Assembly: GCA_944472155.2 (NCBI GenBank)
Contig: OX235277.1
Location: 31,630,804 to 31,694,803 of the forward strand
Direction of reading: 5' to 3'
DNA length: 64,000 bases
From: Trichobilharzia szidati
Lineage: Eukaryota; Platyhelminthes; Trematoda; Strigeidida; Schistosomatidae
Position 1 is the stretch's first letter, and each line of letters opens with the position of its first letter. Position numbers and translations under genes: made by a program. Shown here one piece after another: positions 21,219 through 32,495 of this stretch. The notes under the pieces were generated by a model. That model had not been told where the DNA came from and did not search any database. It was given only the letters and a program-made list of their open reading frames with translations.

Positions 21219-22520
21219 CTATATTTACTTGAAGTTTTGTCTTCACTACTAACCTCTTTTGCCAACTTGTCGGCTTTCACCTGTGGTTCTTCGAGTTTGT
21301 ATGACACTAGACAAATTATCCACAAAGTTCAGATTTCATGAATTTTCTTGTCAGTCTAGCGTACGTCTGTCTTCTCGCTTCTCACATTATGGCGCATAAT
21401 CCATCTGATCATGATTAGGAATATCATCAGTGATAGTAAATAGTCCTGTCTTACTGCTTCCTTAAATTCAAGCACGTTGATGAGTTTTCCACTGTGAATC
21501 GCTCGACATGTTGCATCATCATATAGCTATTAAATAAGGTTGATAAGAGTTTGCGACACTCCGTAATTTTGAAACAGTTTCCAAATCACTTTACGATCTC
21601 CGCTATCCAAGTCATTTTCAAAGTTGATGAAATAAATCTTAATGTCAATTCACCGATGACTCACGTTCATTTAATACTAACTTCGCTGTCTTCCAAGAAA
21701 AGGTGACGAAAACTTCTCAGTTAAACTAGTCAACTAAGATAACACAACTAGACTAAAAACATCTATTTCCTGAGTGTAATGAATTTTTTTACATCGTTTA
21801 CTGAAAATATTTTACTAGAATTTCTTCGTCTGACTACACATTTATATATGTGTATATATATGTACACATTTGATGACTTATGATTATGTAACATTATGAA
21901 ACTAATATGTGTATACTTCATAACTGTGATATGTAGACGTACTTCCTTTTCTCTTATGTTGTGGATACAGGCCACGTGAATGTAGTGGATCAATTTTTGA
22001 ATGATTCAACGACACTGAAAATAAATGATGAAACATCGAACTTGTATCGTTTAATCTGAGCGCCAAAATGTCTATCTCTTGTTCATATAATAATACACTT
22101 TCGCCTTACTGCCAGGTGTCGTTTTCTTCCTCGTGTACACCATTTATTTCATGTCGATCGGTTGGTCAGTGTGTGTGTGCTCTTTCCTCTTCCACAGGCG
22201 AAGCTTTTCCACTGGGATCTAGTCGTAATTAACTCTCTTATAAGCTGACTAATTCCAATCACAATTCATCCTAAGAGTATACGGCAGTTGGACGAAACAC
22301 CCGTCAGTCTAGTACTGCCTGGTTTTCAACGGTTCTCTAAATGATGCCGGTTCGCGAGGAGAAGCCACCTTGATGAATATAGAAGGGATTAGGTGACGAA
22401 AAGCAAACTGAAAACAAAAAAGAATAGGGACCCCATGTTCTCTTAATGCTGAGAAACTAAGAATACATATGACCAATATACAATGAATTCTACTAATGGC
22501 ATTCAACAAATAAGTTTTCA
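21219..22520 (-). repeat. Long inverted duplication 1, right arm (1,302 bp)
   Basis: Reverse complement of 18,863-20,164, nearly identical. It carries the mirrored RTE start (about 21,640-21,219) and the mirrored hammerhead-SINE fragment (22,233-22,393). The 76-codon ORF at 21,993-21,763 mirrors 19,390-19,620 and has no recognisable function. Confidence 0.9.
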
Positions 22521-24540
22521 AATTTTGTTAGTTTTGTTTTTGTTGTTTCCTGAAGTCTTTAACCATTCAATAATCAACACGATCAGATATGACTGACTGT
22601 AGAATTGAGCTAAATAATAAATAAGGGTGAATTAATTATTCTAACCGGTAGATATAAATACATATAAGAAGAAACTAAAAGGTTTGATCTGCTGGAATTT
22701 AAACTAAAAATGCTAATGATTTCAATAAATTAGAACTTCTTTTCAGTTGCGTGTCTTTCTGTCCCTCTGGTTTCTGTCTGTTCGGCTATCTTTCAATCAG
22801 CGAATGTGTTATTTTGTCATACTGTTCATATTTACTTGAAGAATAAACAAACACTTTCACTTTCTTCTCAATGCAAGTTGTGCTTATTTATCAGATTGAA
22901 CGTTGAACATTGAACGTTCAGTGGTTCATTTAATCGGTTAATCAATCAATCAGTCAGTCAACTTTAATAAATAATAATGGAAAATCAACAAAAATCTCTC
23001 TGATGTTTATGTATAATCTACCTGTTAATGTCTAAAAATAGAATTTTTACATACGTTTATTTATTTATTTATTTTTTATTATGTAGCATACATTGTGTCC
23101 ATACATTCATTATTCCAAGAGTTATTTTAGCCGTATGTAAAAAGGATCTTTGCTTTTTCAATCTTTGAATGAACTTTTATTACAAAACTACTTTTTGAAA
23201 TTTATGCAAACAGAAAAAAATTAAACAGTGTTCAGTTGTGATTGATTATTGACAAATTCATACTAGTGACAGTCACAAAAGAATTCAGTGGGATTATAGC
23301 CCAATGTAAATTGTACCACAGAAGCAGCCAAACTGGTAGATACGAATGGAGGAGGGGAAATTAGGTAGTTCATTCTTATTTCTCAAATATAAAATGGGAG
23401 TGGTTGTTCGGAGACAGTGAATGCTGCGTTTATTACATTTTTTAGGCTTTCAGTTATGATTTCAACAGATATTATCACGAAGCAACTGGAGTTTTATGTA
23501 CAAGAGCTTCTTCGGATGTGTTAGTGTACTAGCTTGCCTTAGTGGAGAACTCACGTTACCAAGTAATTTACAAAGTAATTCCCTAAAATGTTCTCTAAAA
23601 TGCTGTTAAAGCAGACAACTGTAGCCCTGTGAGCCATAGAACCCTAAATTATGTGATCAGAAGAATTTGACAGTTTCGCCCTCCACCCAAGCTATTTACA
23701 GCTCATCACCGCTAGAATGGTTAATTTCAGTATTTCAGTATAGTCGAGGATAACTGCCCACTTGATTTGGTGACACTAGTGAGAAAATGTCCTCAGATGA
23801 ATAACATCAAAAATGTGCACTTCAGTCAATCAACTGCACACCTGTGATTCATAAAACTTTTAAAAATAATAATAAAAATTCACATTCTCCAATATTCAAT
23901 TATGATGCATAAATTCCATCTATGACAAAATTAATTGGTTATTTTCTATTGAAAAAATTATATATATATATGTATATATGAAACTAATTAATTATTTAAT
24001 TAACTGACGTTAAGAACGATTGTAAAGATGAAATCACACATACACATATTCTCATTTCATTTAGAAAAATTTGATTGATTCAATATTCAATGATTCATGA
24101 AATTCTGAAAGTTTGATTTAACAAAATAAGAAAGTATTTCATATAGGTATAATTAATACTAATAAACTTCTTAATGATAATTTACTCATCTAAGAAAACA
24201 ATTAAATATACATATTTCAAGAGAATTTCTATTGAAACTTGTTTCTGAAAATGACAGAAAAAGTATTGACATTTTTTTGTGCATTAAATGCGAACTTTCA
24301 TTCATAACTGCTTCAGAAAGTGAAGTCAATCAATAATTTATGTCATTTTTGAAATTTCGACTTCTTTTATTTCATTCATTCTAATAAATCTTTTTATTGT
24401 GCACTTTTAAAGTATAATTATAATTACAACAATATAATTACTATTTATTATCATTTTAATACTTCTTCAGTAGTTTGAAATCTAAAATGTGGGTGATTTA
24501 AATTATGATTATGATTGAATTCTGTTATCTCCAAAGCTAG
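22521..24540. other. No recognised feature
   Basis: Two kilobases of AT-rich DNA with a TTTA microsatellite near 23,060-23,078 and an AT run near 23,955. I found no ORF of note, no tRNA-like sequence and none of the window's repeat families. Confidence 0.45.
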
Positions 24541-24544
24541 AATT

Positions 24545-24740
24545 CAGTGGTCATTGAACTATGGCCGAAGTGACTGAATGGTCAACCAGCTTGCTGTCTG
24601 GCATTCAGTTCCCGGTGGGGTTATAGGTATGCATTGCTGAAGAGTTCCAAACTAGGAGGAGACAGCTGTCTAGTGGTACATGACGTTGGTTCTCGACGAA
24701 ATCTAACAACTGAAACTAATCTTACTCCCTAAAGAAACTG
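24545..24740 (+). repeat. Hammerhead-SINE half-element, plus strand
   Basis: tRNA-like head (AAGTGACTGAATGGTCAACC), then a weak B box, then the hammerhead-like block at 24,633-24,690: GCTGAAGAGTTCCAAACTAG, GAGGAGACAGCTGTC and TAGTGG. The core is degenerate (CTGAAGA; GAGAC for GAAAC). Confidence 0.6.
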
Positions 24741-25184
24741 ATCTAAATTCTGTTTAAAATGTTATGGCTTAGAATTTCTGTCAACCTCTGCATTAGTGAA
24801 CTGGCAAAATACAACGTAAAAGAGAATAAATTCATGGTATTAGTTGAAGTCTACGCTAGAAGATTTGTAGGTAAGGTGGAACATTCTGTCTTGGTCAAAT
24901 TCGCTGAGCTAGTTGATTTAATTATGAAGCTTTCATTGTCCTTCCAGACAATATCGCCTAATTGGAAGCTTTAATATGAAGTGAACTTGTTTAAATTCCC
25001 TATGAATGCTATAATTTTATCTCCTGACAACTTTTGTCGTGACAGGTTGTTAATTTGGATCAGTAGTGACCACTTTAACTGAAGTGAAATTTGAGATTTT
25101 TTGTAGTGTGAATTATTCTTCAGTTGGTAAATTTGATAGATAGTGATGTGTCTGTTAACTGCTGTGGGGAATGAGAAGAGAGGA
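24741..25184. other. Unassigned spacer with a dispersed short motif
   Basis: It contains (near 24,898-24,955) the motif CTGAGCTAGTT ... GCTTTCATTGTCCTTCCAGA that also occurs on the minus strand at about 27,480-27,560 and 50,640-50,710. Nothing else is recognised. Confidence 0.35.
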
Positions 25185-26045
25185 ATGCTTTAGACTGATA
25201 AAAAGACTCTGAAAGATCTCGATTTCGCAGATGATTTATGTCACACTAATGTCACACAAACTGGAAAACTTGCAGGCGAAAACCAACAAACGGGCAGAAG
25301 AAGCAATCGGTGAAGATAGCACTCCAGGTGAACATAGAGAAGACGGGGGTGATAAAGATAACCAACCAACAACAACAGCGCCGATCACCATCAACGAGAG
25401 AGATTTGACAGAGGTTACTTCATTCACTTATCTAGGAAGCATCGTTTCAATCACAGGCAGCTGGAACTGTTGAAGATGTCAAAGTCAGAATGGGAAATGT
25501 AAGATACACCTTCGTCAACCTGAAGTCTGTTTGAAAATTATCTCCGCTCTCGAACATGGAGAACAATATTGAGATTTTCAACACTGATATAAGTCATTTC
25601 TTCCATACGGATTAGAAACTTAGCTAGCGTGTCACGAAGAAGATTTCCCACAGTCCGCTGCAGACTTTTATCAACAGCTGTCCACTTCTCTGGCTACATA
25701 TTGGAGGTAAAATGGCCGGTCGGCTGGCTAGAAAGATTTAGCAACAAGGAACTATGAAAACAAACTAATCAAAAACCTAATGTTCAACAAATATGTAGGA
25801 GAAAATGGAGATGGATCAGGCATACGTTGAGGGGGCCATCGAATGAGTGCAATCCCGATGGGGAGCGACGAGTAGTTAGTCGGTGAGAGGGTTACATAGA
25901 GAAGATCGTGTGAGTTTGAGAAGGAGATGAGAGATTACAACAATCGTGAACCCAGCTGAAGAGGATGGCAGAAAATAGAAGAATGTGGAGATGTGTTGTC
26001 GAAACCCTATGTTCCACTCGAAACCCAAGGGAATACATAATAAAA
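25185..26045 (+). pseudogene. RTE (SR2-like) C-terminal fragment
   Basis: The plus strand starts in the motif C region (LKDLDFADDLC-like, near 25,210, with FADD readable), then KLENLQAKTNKRAEEAIGED and TSFTYLGSIVSITGS in the 25,231-25,473 frame. After frameshifts the 3' end follows, with GTTCCACTCGAAACCCAAGG near 26,010 and an AATAAAAT tail. Most of the RT and all of the endonuclease are missing. Confidence 0.7.
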
Positions 26046-26930
26046 TTTACTGCTGATTTATCTGAGTACCAGGCTTGTAGAAATTCCCTAGTATTATTGA
26101 TGTTTTTTTTAAAAACTTTTTAAAATTTCTACATTTTTCCAGTCAAACTGGTATCCAGAATTATCCATATACGTCGATAAGAAAGAATACATGTCATGGT
26201 CTTGGATTTAGTGTCGGCGTCCACGTCGACTTTAATCAATATAATGTTCATCACAGTTTATACAATTTATTTCGTGGATGGTATTGTTCTTGTCTTCGTT
26301 TGCTACTTGATAAGCTTTTTGATGTATAGATTAGTGAACGAAATAACTGTGTTGACCTGTGTGTTATGTCTATTTCAAATGGTTTAAGCACTCTAGCTAT
26401 TGTCTCAGAAATATTCTACCATGTATGGGAGAATGAATTTTCTTGTGACAGTTTCTTGCCGGTAGTTGAAATAGAGTCTAGATATTTGATGAAATTGTAT
26501 GGGAATGTGTCTTCATCACTCACTAATGTACCATTGATAGAAACAGTGGACTTTAAATATGAAGGGCTTATTAGACGAAAAATCGATGATTGTATTCCTC
26601 TACTTATATGAAGCAACCTTTTGGGGATACAAACTGAATGTTTTCTTTCTACTGAATAAGGAATCCTACAGAAAAATTGATGATGTGGCTATGGGATCAC
26701 CAATAGCTGACATTTTCCTCGCAAAATTTGAGAATGGACCTTTGAGAGGTTTAATCGGTGAATAAAAATTATATTTTCGTTATATGGATGATAAGCTTTT
26801 GATTAGGAAAAATGAGAATTAAGTAGAGAACATCCTTGGCAAATCTCATGATGTGCTTATTACAGTAAATTTTACCATTGAGAAGAAATGTTGACATGTT
26901 GACTAGAAAAGTGAACAGTACAACAAGACG

Positions 26931-26982
26931 TATATATATATATATATATACAGAGAGAGAAAAAGAGAGAGGGAGAGAGAAA
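26931..26982 (+). repeat. (TA)n(GA)n microsatellite
   Basis: About 20 bp of TA repeats followed by about 30 bp of GA-rich repeats inside a PLE. Confidence 0.9.
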
Positions 26983-28568
26983 CTGCATCGATAGGTCAGT
27001 AAATTTAATTTTCGTATTCTTCACTCTTGAAACGTAAACGCAATTTTGTAAAGTGTTTAGTTCATAGAGGTGGAATTTTCTGCTCTGATTACTGTCTCAT
27101 TGAGAAACTCAAGATTTGTAGAAAATCAAAACAAGTAATTCAACGAAGAGACTCTTTCCAATGAATTTATTATCAAGCTGTACAATCGTTATTATATATC
27201 CGACAAGGGATTACTTCGTTGGATTACTTTGATTTTCTTTATGTCCCAATGGGAATTTCCGAGGAATTAAAAAACTCAAGATTATTAGAGAATCAATTAC
27301 TTAATAAACTTGGTTATCTAGGAAACTTCCTAGATAAATATGTGAATTTTCCACTAAGGCAAGGAAGTATATATAAGATTTGTAGCTCAGGTGGATGTTT
27401 GTAATTAGTTGTGTTGGCCAAGCAGGTTGGTTTAATTGCGGAGAATTTAAATCAGTTCATTTTATGCTAAAACCTGTGCTGAAGATGTTGTCCAGAAGGA
27501 GGGCGAAAGCTCCGCAGTTAAACCAACCAGCTCAGATAACACAACTAATTGCAAGAAGGTACGCTGACATACCACCTTTTCATGATAGTATCAGTCGAGA
27601 TAATAACACAATGCAGTAAAAACGGCATTCAATGCAACAGAAGTACACTGTCTCTTAAAAGTCACTCCAATTTTACTTTCACGAATTCAGCATAAACAAT
27701 CATATTTCGCATCGTCTTGATATGTGTTTGCAAGTTTGACTGGTCCTGTGGAAGTGGTTACATTGAGCGCACAATTAAGCTTGTTCATGATTCAATTTCT
27801 AAATATCACCTTGAGCGGTTAATTAACGGACAAACAAGGTTTATTCGTAGATTTGTACTCGCAAGCCCAGTAGATATTGAGCATAATGTTAACAATATCA
27901 AGGCATTTCAAGTTATTTATTCGATTCTAAAAAACCCTAATTTTGCTCTATGCGTTCAACTTCTACGTATAGCTGAATCCGTCGAAATCTGTGTGGAGGA
28001 TCCAAAGTTGTGTTTAGAAATAATTCGTACAAGCATTTTTCTTGCCTCATCTATCATTACATGAATGGAGAAAGCTGGTGATTTCCCTCTCCACCTAAGC
28101 TGTTTCCAAATTATTATTTTTCTAGCTGTTTTATTACTCTGTTTATTTCACTTTTAATTGCTTCCTACATAATCAATTAGGATACTTATTTACTTCTGTT
28201 ATTTAAGAATTACATTTGTATAAATCTCAGCGAAAATGATCCGAACATGTTCAGACAAATAATCAACATGAAAAATTAATTTTGACTTGAATTTTGCTAA
28301 GATTTAAGCGAATATAATTTTTACACACGTCTCCCTATTACTTCCAGCCAAATATTTATTGAACGATTCAGACAAATCCTGATCAGGGTTAGTAACGAAA
28401 TACATACTCCTCTAATCTGTGTTAAAAACGACACCTTATGTAATCCACTTGTTTAATTTCTCCTGATGCTTCCACTCTTTTGATCGGTACATTAATTTTC
28501 CTTGTTACTAATCACCCCTGACAAGCAGATATTGACTAATTATGGTTGAAAAACTTATCACCATTAGA

Positions 28569-28596
28569 CTGATGAACTTCTAAAGAAGTCGAAAGT
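28569..28596 (+). ncRNA. Hammerhead-ribozyme-like motif downstream of a PLE
   Basis: CTGATGA at 28,569-28,575 is followed by a perfect 5-bp hairpin (ACTTC, loop TAAA, GAAGT), one C and then GAAA. That is the order core-helix II-core of a hammerhead, with one unpaired C. Helices I and III are not convincing by eye. Hammerheads are known from PLEs; activity here is unproven. Confidence 0.4.
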
Positions 28597-28914
28597 ATTT
28601 TTTCAGAAGACATCTCTGCAGTCACTTTTTTTACCTTGGATATCATTACATGAATGAAGGAGACTGAAGATTTCAAAAATGAATATTTCTTTGCCTAAGA
28701 TTCTGCGTTTTATAAATTTTTCATTGAGGACTTTCTACATATGTAGTTACCGTCTATCACATAGTTGTTTAATTTCCCAATAGTATATACCATCAAGTAA
28801 TAATCTCAATGAGTTAACGCACAGTGTGTTATGTTTATTGTTAATTAGTAATTTAAACTTTAATATAGTGGTACAGGTATAATGACCAATCAGTGGTAAG
28901 TGGAAGAAAAGTAT

Positions 28915-29400
28915 GGCTACCACCCGCAACTCATCCAACAGCAGCCACAGAACTGCCAGCGGGCACAAATCCCCCGGCAAAATGAGAAGTCTTGAATGCC
29001 ATAAAGTTAGTGAAAATCAGGAAGGCAACAAGATCAAATGGAATTCCTCCGTTAGGAAGAAAAACGGATCCGCAGACCTCAGTGAATTTGTTCATACCAC
29101 AAAATAGTTCAAATACTTAATACGTCATGAAAAGCATTTTGAGCGGGTTTCAGACGTTTATCAGTAGCCACTTTCGCTTCATAACAAAGATCAGAAAAAA
29201 ATAGCAACAAGGAACTCTGACAGGTAACGAAGCAACTAAGAGCCTATTGTCAAACAAATATACAGAAAGTAATTAGAGATGGGTTGGATACAGTCTGAGA
29301 TCGTTGACAGTCACTTGCGTGGAAACCGAATATGAAACGATGAGTTAGGCATGGGTCTGCCAGTGACAGGGAGGAGATCGTGTGAGGAAGGGATGAGTGC
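28915..29400 (+). mobile_element. Older plus-strand RTE fragment abutting the minus-strand RTE
   Basis: From about 29,130 the plus strand matches the RTE C-terminal and 3' region (GGAACTCTGACAGGTAACGA, AACAAATATACAGAAAG, GGGAGGAGATCGTGTGAGG). It stops where the minus-strand RTE ends, which suggests that the younger element inserted into it. The first 200 bp (a GC-richer frame at 28,913-29,107) are less certain. Confidence 0.5.
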
Positions 29401-29666
29401 TTTAATTATTATTATATTTATTATTGTTTCCTTTAGTTCCTCGAGGAATATAGGGCTTCAGCCGCACGTCTCCATTGCGTTCGGTTCTCTGTCAATATCT
29501 TCACCTGGATCCACGTCTACCCACATGCTTTCATCTCCTCTTCGTATGACCTCCAAGTCACCCTCAAAATGAAGACCAACTCGTCACTTCCCGTTCGGAT
29601 TCCACTTGAGCTATGGCCTAGCGTGTTATATCACTTGATGGTTTTCTTAGAGTATGGCCAATCCAC

Positions 29667-30980
29667 CTACCTCCATTTCTTCCTGCATATTTGTTGCACA
29701 GTCGGTTCCTGCTGGCTTGCATCGCTCCCAGATATCCCTCCCTGTTGCTGATCTTTTCTGGCCGGCCATCTGATCTTCAATATTGAGCGATGACAGCTGT
29801 TTATGAAAGTCTGTGGTTTGTTCGAAGTGAGCTTCGTGACGCGCCAAGTCTTTGATCCGTATAGTAGCACTGACTTGACATTGGAGTTGAAAATGCAGAC
29901 CTTACTTTTTATGCTGAGTGCTGTTGACATCCACACAGACTTGAGAGAAATGAAAACTTGCCTTGCTTTCCTGATCCTCGCTTCGATATCCTCATCAGTT
30001 CCGCCTGTGGTTGAAACGATGCTTCCCAGGCAGGTAGGTGAAGGAGGTTGCTTATTTCAGATTTCTCCCATTTACGCTGATTGTTGTCTGTTATTGTTGC
30101 TGTTCCTGTTGGCCAGGAATCTTCATCACCTCTGTTTTCTCTATGTTCACCTGAAATCCTATCTCCTCTGGATGCTTCCTTTACCGACTTGTTGCGTTTC
30201 ACTTGCATATCTTCCAGTTTGTGGAAAATCAGATATATACCATCGGCGAAGTCCAGATCCTCCAAGTATTTTGTGTGGGTCCATTTTATGCCGGTTTCCT
30301 CGTTGCCCGCTGTCTGTCGCATTATACAGTCTACCGCAATCAGGAAAATCATTGGCGATAGTAGGCGGCCAGCTTGTCTTACTCCCGCCTTCACTTCGAA
30401 GGATTCCGTCAGTTCCCCGTTGTGGATTAATTGGCATACAGCACTGTCGTACAGCTATTGGGTGAGACGTTTAGTTGTCGGCGGCACCCTGTAGTAGGGA
30501 AGTAGTTTCCAAATCACCTCTCGGTCGACGCTGTCAAAGGCATTTTCAAAGTCAGTGAAGTTGAGATAGAGAGCTGACTGCCATTCCAAGCTTTGTTCAA
30601 TGATGATCCGTGGTGTTGCGATTTGATCGATGCATGATTTGTTCCTTCTGAATCCAGCTTGTCCAGTCTAAGTTTTTCATCCAGTGCGTGTTTGATTCTC
30701 TCCAGGATGACGCGGCTTAGTATTTTGCTTGGGATGGACAGGAGCATAATTACGCGCCAGTTCTTACAATGACCTAAGTCCCCTTTCATTGGCAGTTTGA
30801 ATAAGTAGCCTTTCTTCCAATCCGCAGGTACCTTACCTTGCCCTCTTTCCACACCTTCTTCGGTAGTGGTGTCATCTAGTCAGCTGATTTCTCTGGGTCT
30901 ATTTTCAATTCCTTTGCTGTTATTCCGTCTGGTCCTGCTGCTTTTCCAGCTTTTAGCATCTTAATTGCCTTCAGGATTTC
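29667..30980 (-). pseudogene. RTE reverse transcriptase and C-terminal region, frameshifted
   Basis: In order, in changing frames: GKAAGPDGITAKELK (near 30,930), ADWKKGYLFKLPMKGDLGHC and NWRVIMLLSIPSKILSRVIL (30,852-30,514), a FENAFDSVDRE-type motif A (near 30,540), VRQAGRLLSPMIFLIAVDCI (motif B region), LEDLDFADGIYLI (motif C with FADG for FADD) and SVLLYGSKTWRVTKLTSNKP (29,936-29,667). Losing the second catalytic Asp would abolish polymerase activity even without the frameshifts. Confidence 0.8.
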
Positions 30981-31385
30981 TGTTCTCGTCGGAGGGTTGA
31001 TGTCCACTGGTAGTTCTGCTTCTGATGTTGGTATTATTTGGAGCGTTCTAGGTGGCGGTCGATTTGGAAATCTTTCGAAGTGCTCATCTCAGTGTTTCCT
31101 CTCCTCCATCTCTTTGGTGATTGACTTTGCATTGTCATCCTTCACTGGTTTAATTTGTGTTGAACGTTTCCCCGATAGGAACCTAGTTGTTTAGTAGAGT
31201 GTTGCGAGGTCTCTTTTGCCTGCAGCTTGTTCTGCTTCACTTGCCATGGCTTCATAACATTTTCTTTTGTCTTTCCTGGCACTCTTCTTTACTCTTTTGT
31301 TCAGTGTATTGCAGCTTGCAATCGACTCCTGTTTTTGTTTCTCGTCGATGCGCTAGATAATCTTTTGTTTCACCACCCTCCTCTC

Positions 31386-32390
31386 TTATATTAGTCTCCA
31401 CGTGTTCGTAGTGAACCATTGTTTGTCCTGTCCCTTCTCTCTGCCTAATACTTCCATGCAGGTTTGGCTCTCCACCGCTTTCAGTTTGTTCCAGTACTTT
31501 TCAACGTTGGTCTCTTTGCTAGTGTTGATTTGTGTCTCCGCCTTTTCCCTTATGCTTGCAGTGAAGATATCCTTTGTATCCTGATCCTTCAGTCTTTGAG
31601 TATTGAACTTGGCTTGTGGTCTATCTGCAGCTCCTGTTTCTTCGAAAGTTTTTAATTTGATTTGGAGTGTTCCTTGTACGGGATAGGGGTCTGAGCCAAC
31701 GTCTGCTCCTCTTCTTACTTTTGTGTCCAATAAGCTGCGCCTCCACTTCCTTGAGATTGAGATGAAGTCAATTTGGTTTTTGGTTCTCCCGTCTGCTGAC
31801 ACCCATGTAGCCTTGTGGATATCCTTGTATACGCTGCCGCCAGCCACTAGTTCATTGAAGAAGCAGAAGTCAGCGAAGAGTTCTCCATTTTCATTCATTT
31901 CTCCGAGAGCTTCTCTACCCATGATGAGTTCTCTTCCTGTGTTGTCGGGTCCCAGTTTGGCGTTCATGTCTACCATTAGTATTTTAATATCTCCGACTGG
32001 AGTGTTGTCCATTGTCGCCTGTAGTTGTCTGTAGAACTCTTCTTTCTTTTCGAGGCCTGCGTTGTTTGTGGGTGCATAGCATTGTATAACTGACACTTTT
32101 CTTCCTTTGGAGTTGAATTTGGCGGTCATTATCTTGAATGAGATCGCCTCCCATTGCATCAGGGCTTTCGTTGCTGTCGGTGATATCATAATAGCAACAC
32201 CCTCGATGTGTTTGTGGTTGTCTTCTGGGTAACCGGAGTAGACCATCGACCCTCCCGTTGACAATTTGGTGAGTCAAATCCTGTTTCATCTGTTTTCGCA
32301 TATTCCTATTACTTGAATTCCATATCTTTTCATCTCGTTTGCAATCTGAGCAGCTTTGCCAGTCTCATACATGGTGCGGACGTTTCATGT
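31386..32390 (-). pseudogene. RTE endonuclease (EEP family) domain
   Basis: The N-terminus reads T-stop-NVRTMYETGKAAQIANEMKR (from about 32,376): the usual TWNVRTM start with Trp changed to TGA. A second stop follows in the next 40 codons. The 292-codon frame 32,264-31,386 holds IEGVAIMISPTATKALMQWE, VIQCYAPTNNAG, ILMVDMNAKLGPDNTGRELI (Asp/Asn metal-site region), TKNQIDFISISRKWR and RRGADVGSDPYPVQGTL. Family members have SDHH at this last position, so the catalytic His is lost. The domain would nick target DNA for target-primed reverse transcription; this copy should be inactive. Confidence 0.85.
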
Positions 32391-32495
32391 CTTCACACAG
32401 ACTTTTTTTTTGTCACGAGAAGAATCATCGTGCTAAAGTTTCTGTAGCAACTTTGTCTACAGGGTGGGGTTGCTAGCCTCACTCCTAGGAAGTGG

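Larger units (their letters stand above)
26485..28645 (+). pseudogene. Penelope-like element, RT and GIY-YIG, broken
   Basis: RT part: SSLTNVPLIETVDF near 26,510, then NKESYRKIDDVAMGSPIADI (motif B) in the 26,559-26,765 frame and FRYMDDKLLIRKN (motif C as YMDD) near 26,775. A TA/GA microsatellite (26,931-26,982) and a fold-back motif (27,404-27,548) interrupt it. The nuclease part (27,717-28,064) reads CKFDWSCGSGYIERTIKLVH and FQVIYSILKNPNFALCVQLL, so YIGR has become YIER. The presumed 3' terminus reaches about 28,640 and includes a hammerhead-like motif at 28,569-28,596. No frame is intact. Confidence 0.75.
29402..32495 (-). mobile_element. Near-full-length RTE (SR2-like) non-LTR retrotransposon
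   Basis: Read leftwards: a 5' leader (32,495-32,400, sharing GTGAGGCTAGCAACCCCACC with the SINE body), endonuclease (32,380 to about 31,600), RT (about 30,980-30,200), a C-terminal region (30,394-29,667) and a 3' end with an ATT-rich tail at 29,402-29,425. The order and the tail fit the RTE clade, of which SR2 is the schistosome example. It has several stops and frameshifts and altered catalytic residues. At about 3.1 kb it is the longest single element in the window. Confidence 0.85.

Noticed and set aside
18863..22520. DNA transposon with very long terminal inverted repeats
   Set aside because: The arms contain partial copies of other families cut at arbitrary points, and the spacer has no transposase, so a segmental duplication or assembly artefact fits better.
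29803..30494. 220- and 137-codon plus-strand ORFs
   Set aside because: They are antisense to the RTE RT C-terminal region, whose minus-strand frames match known motifs.
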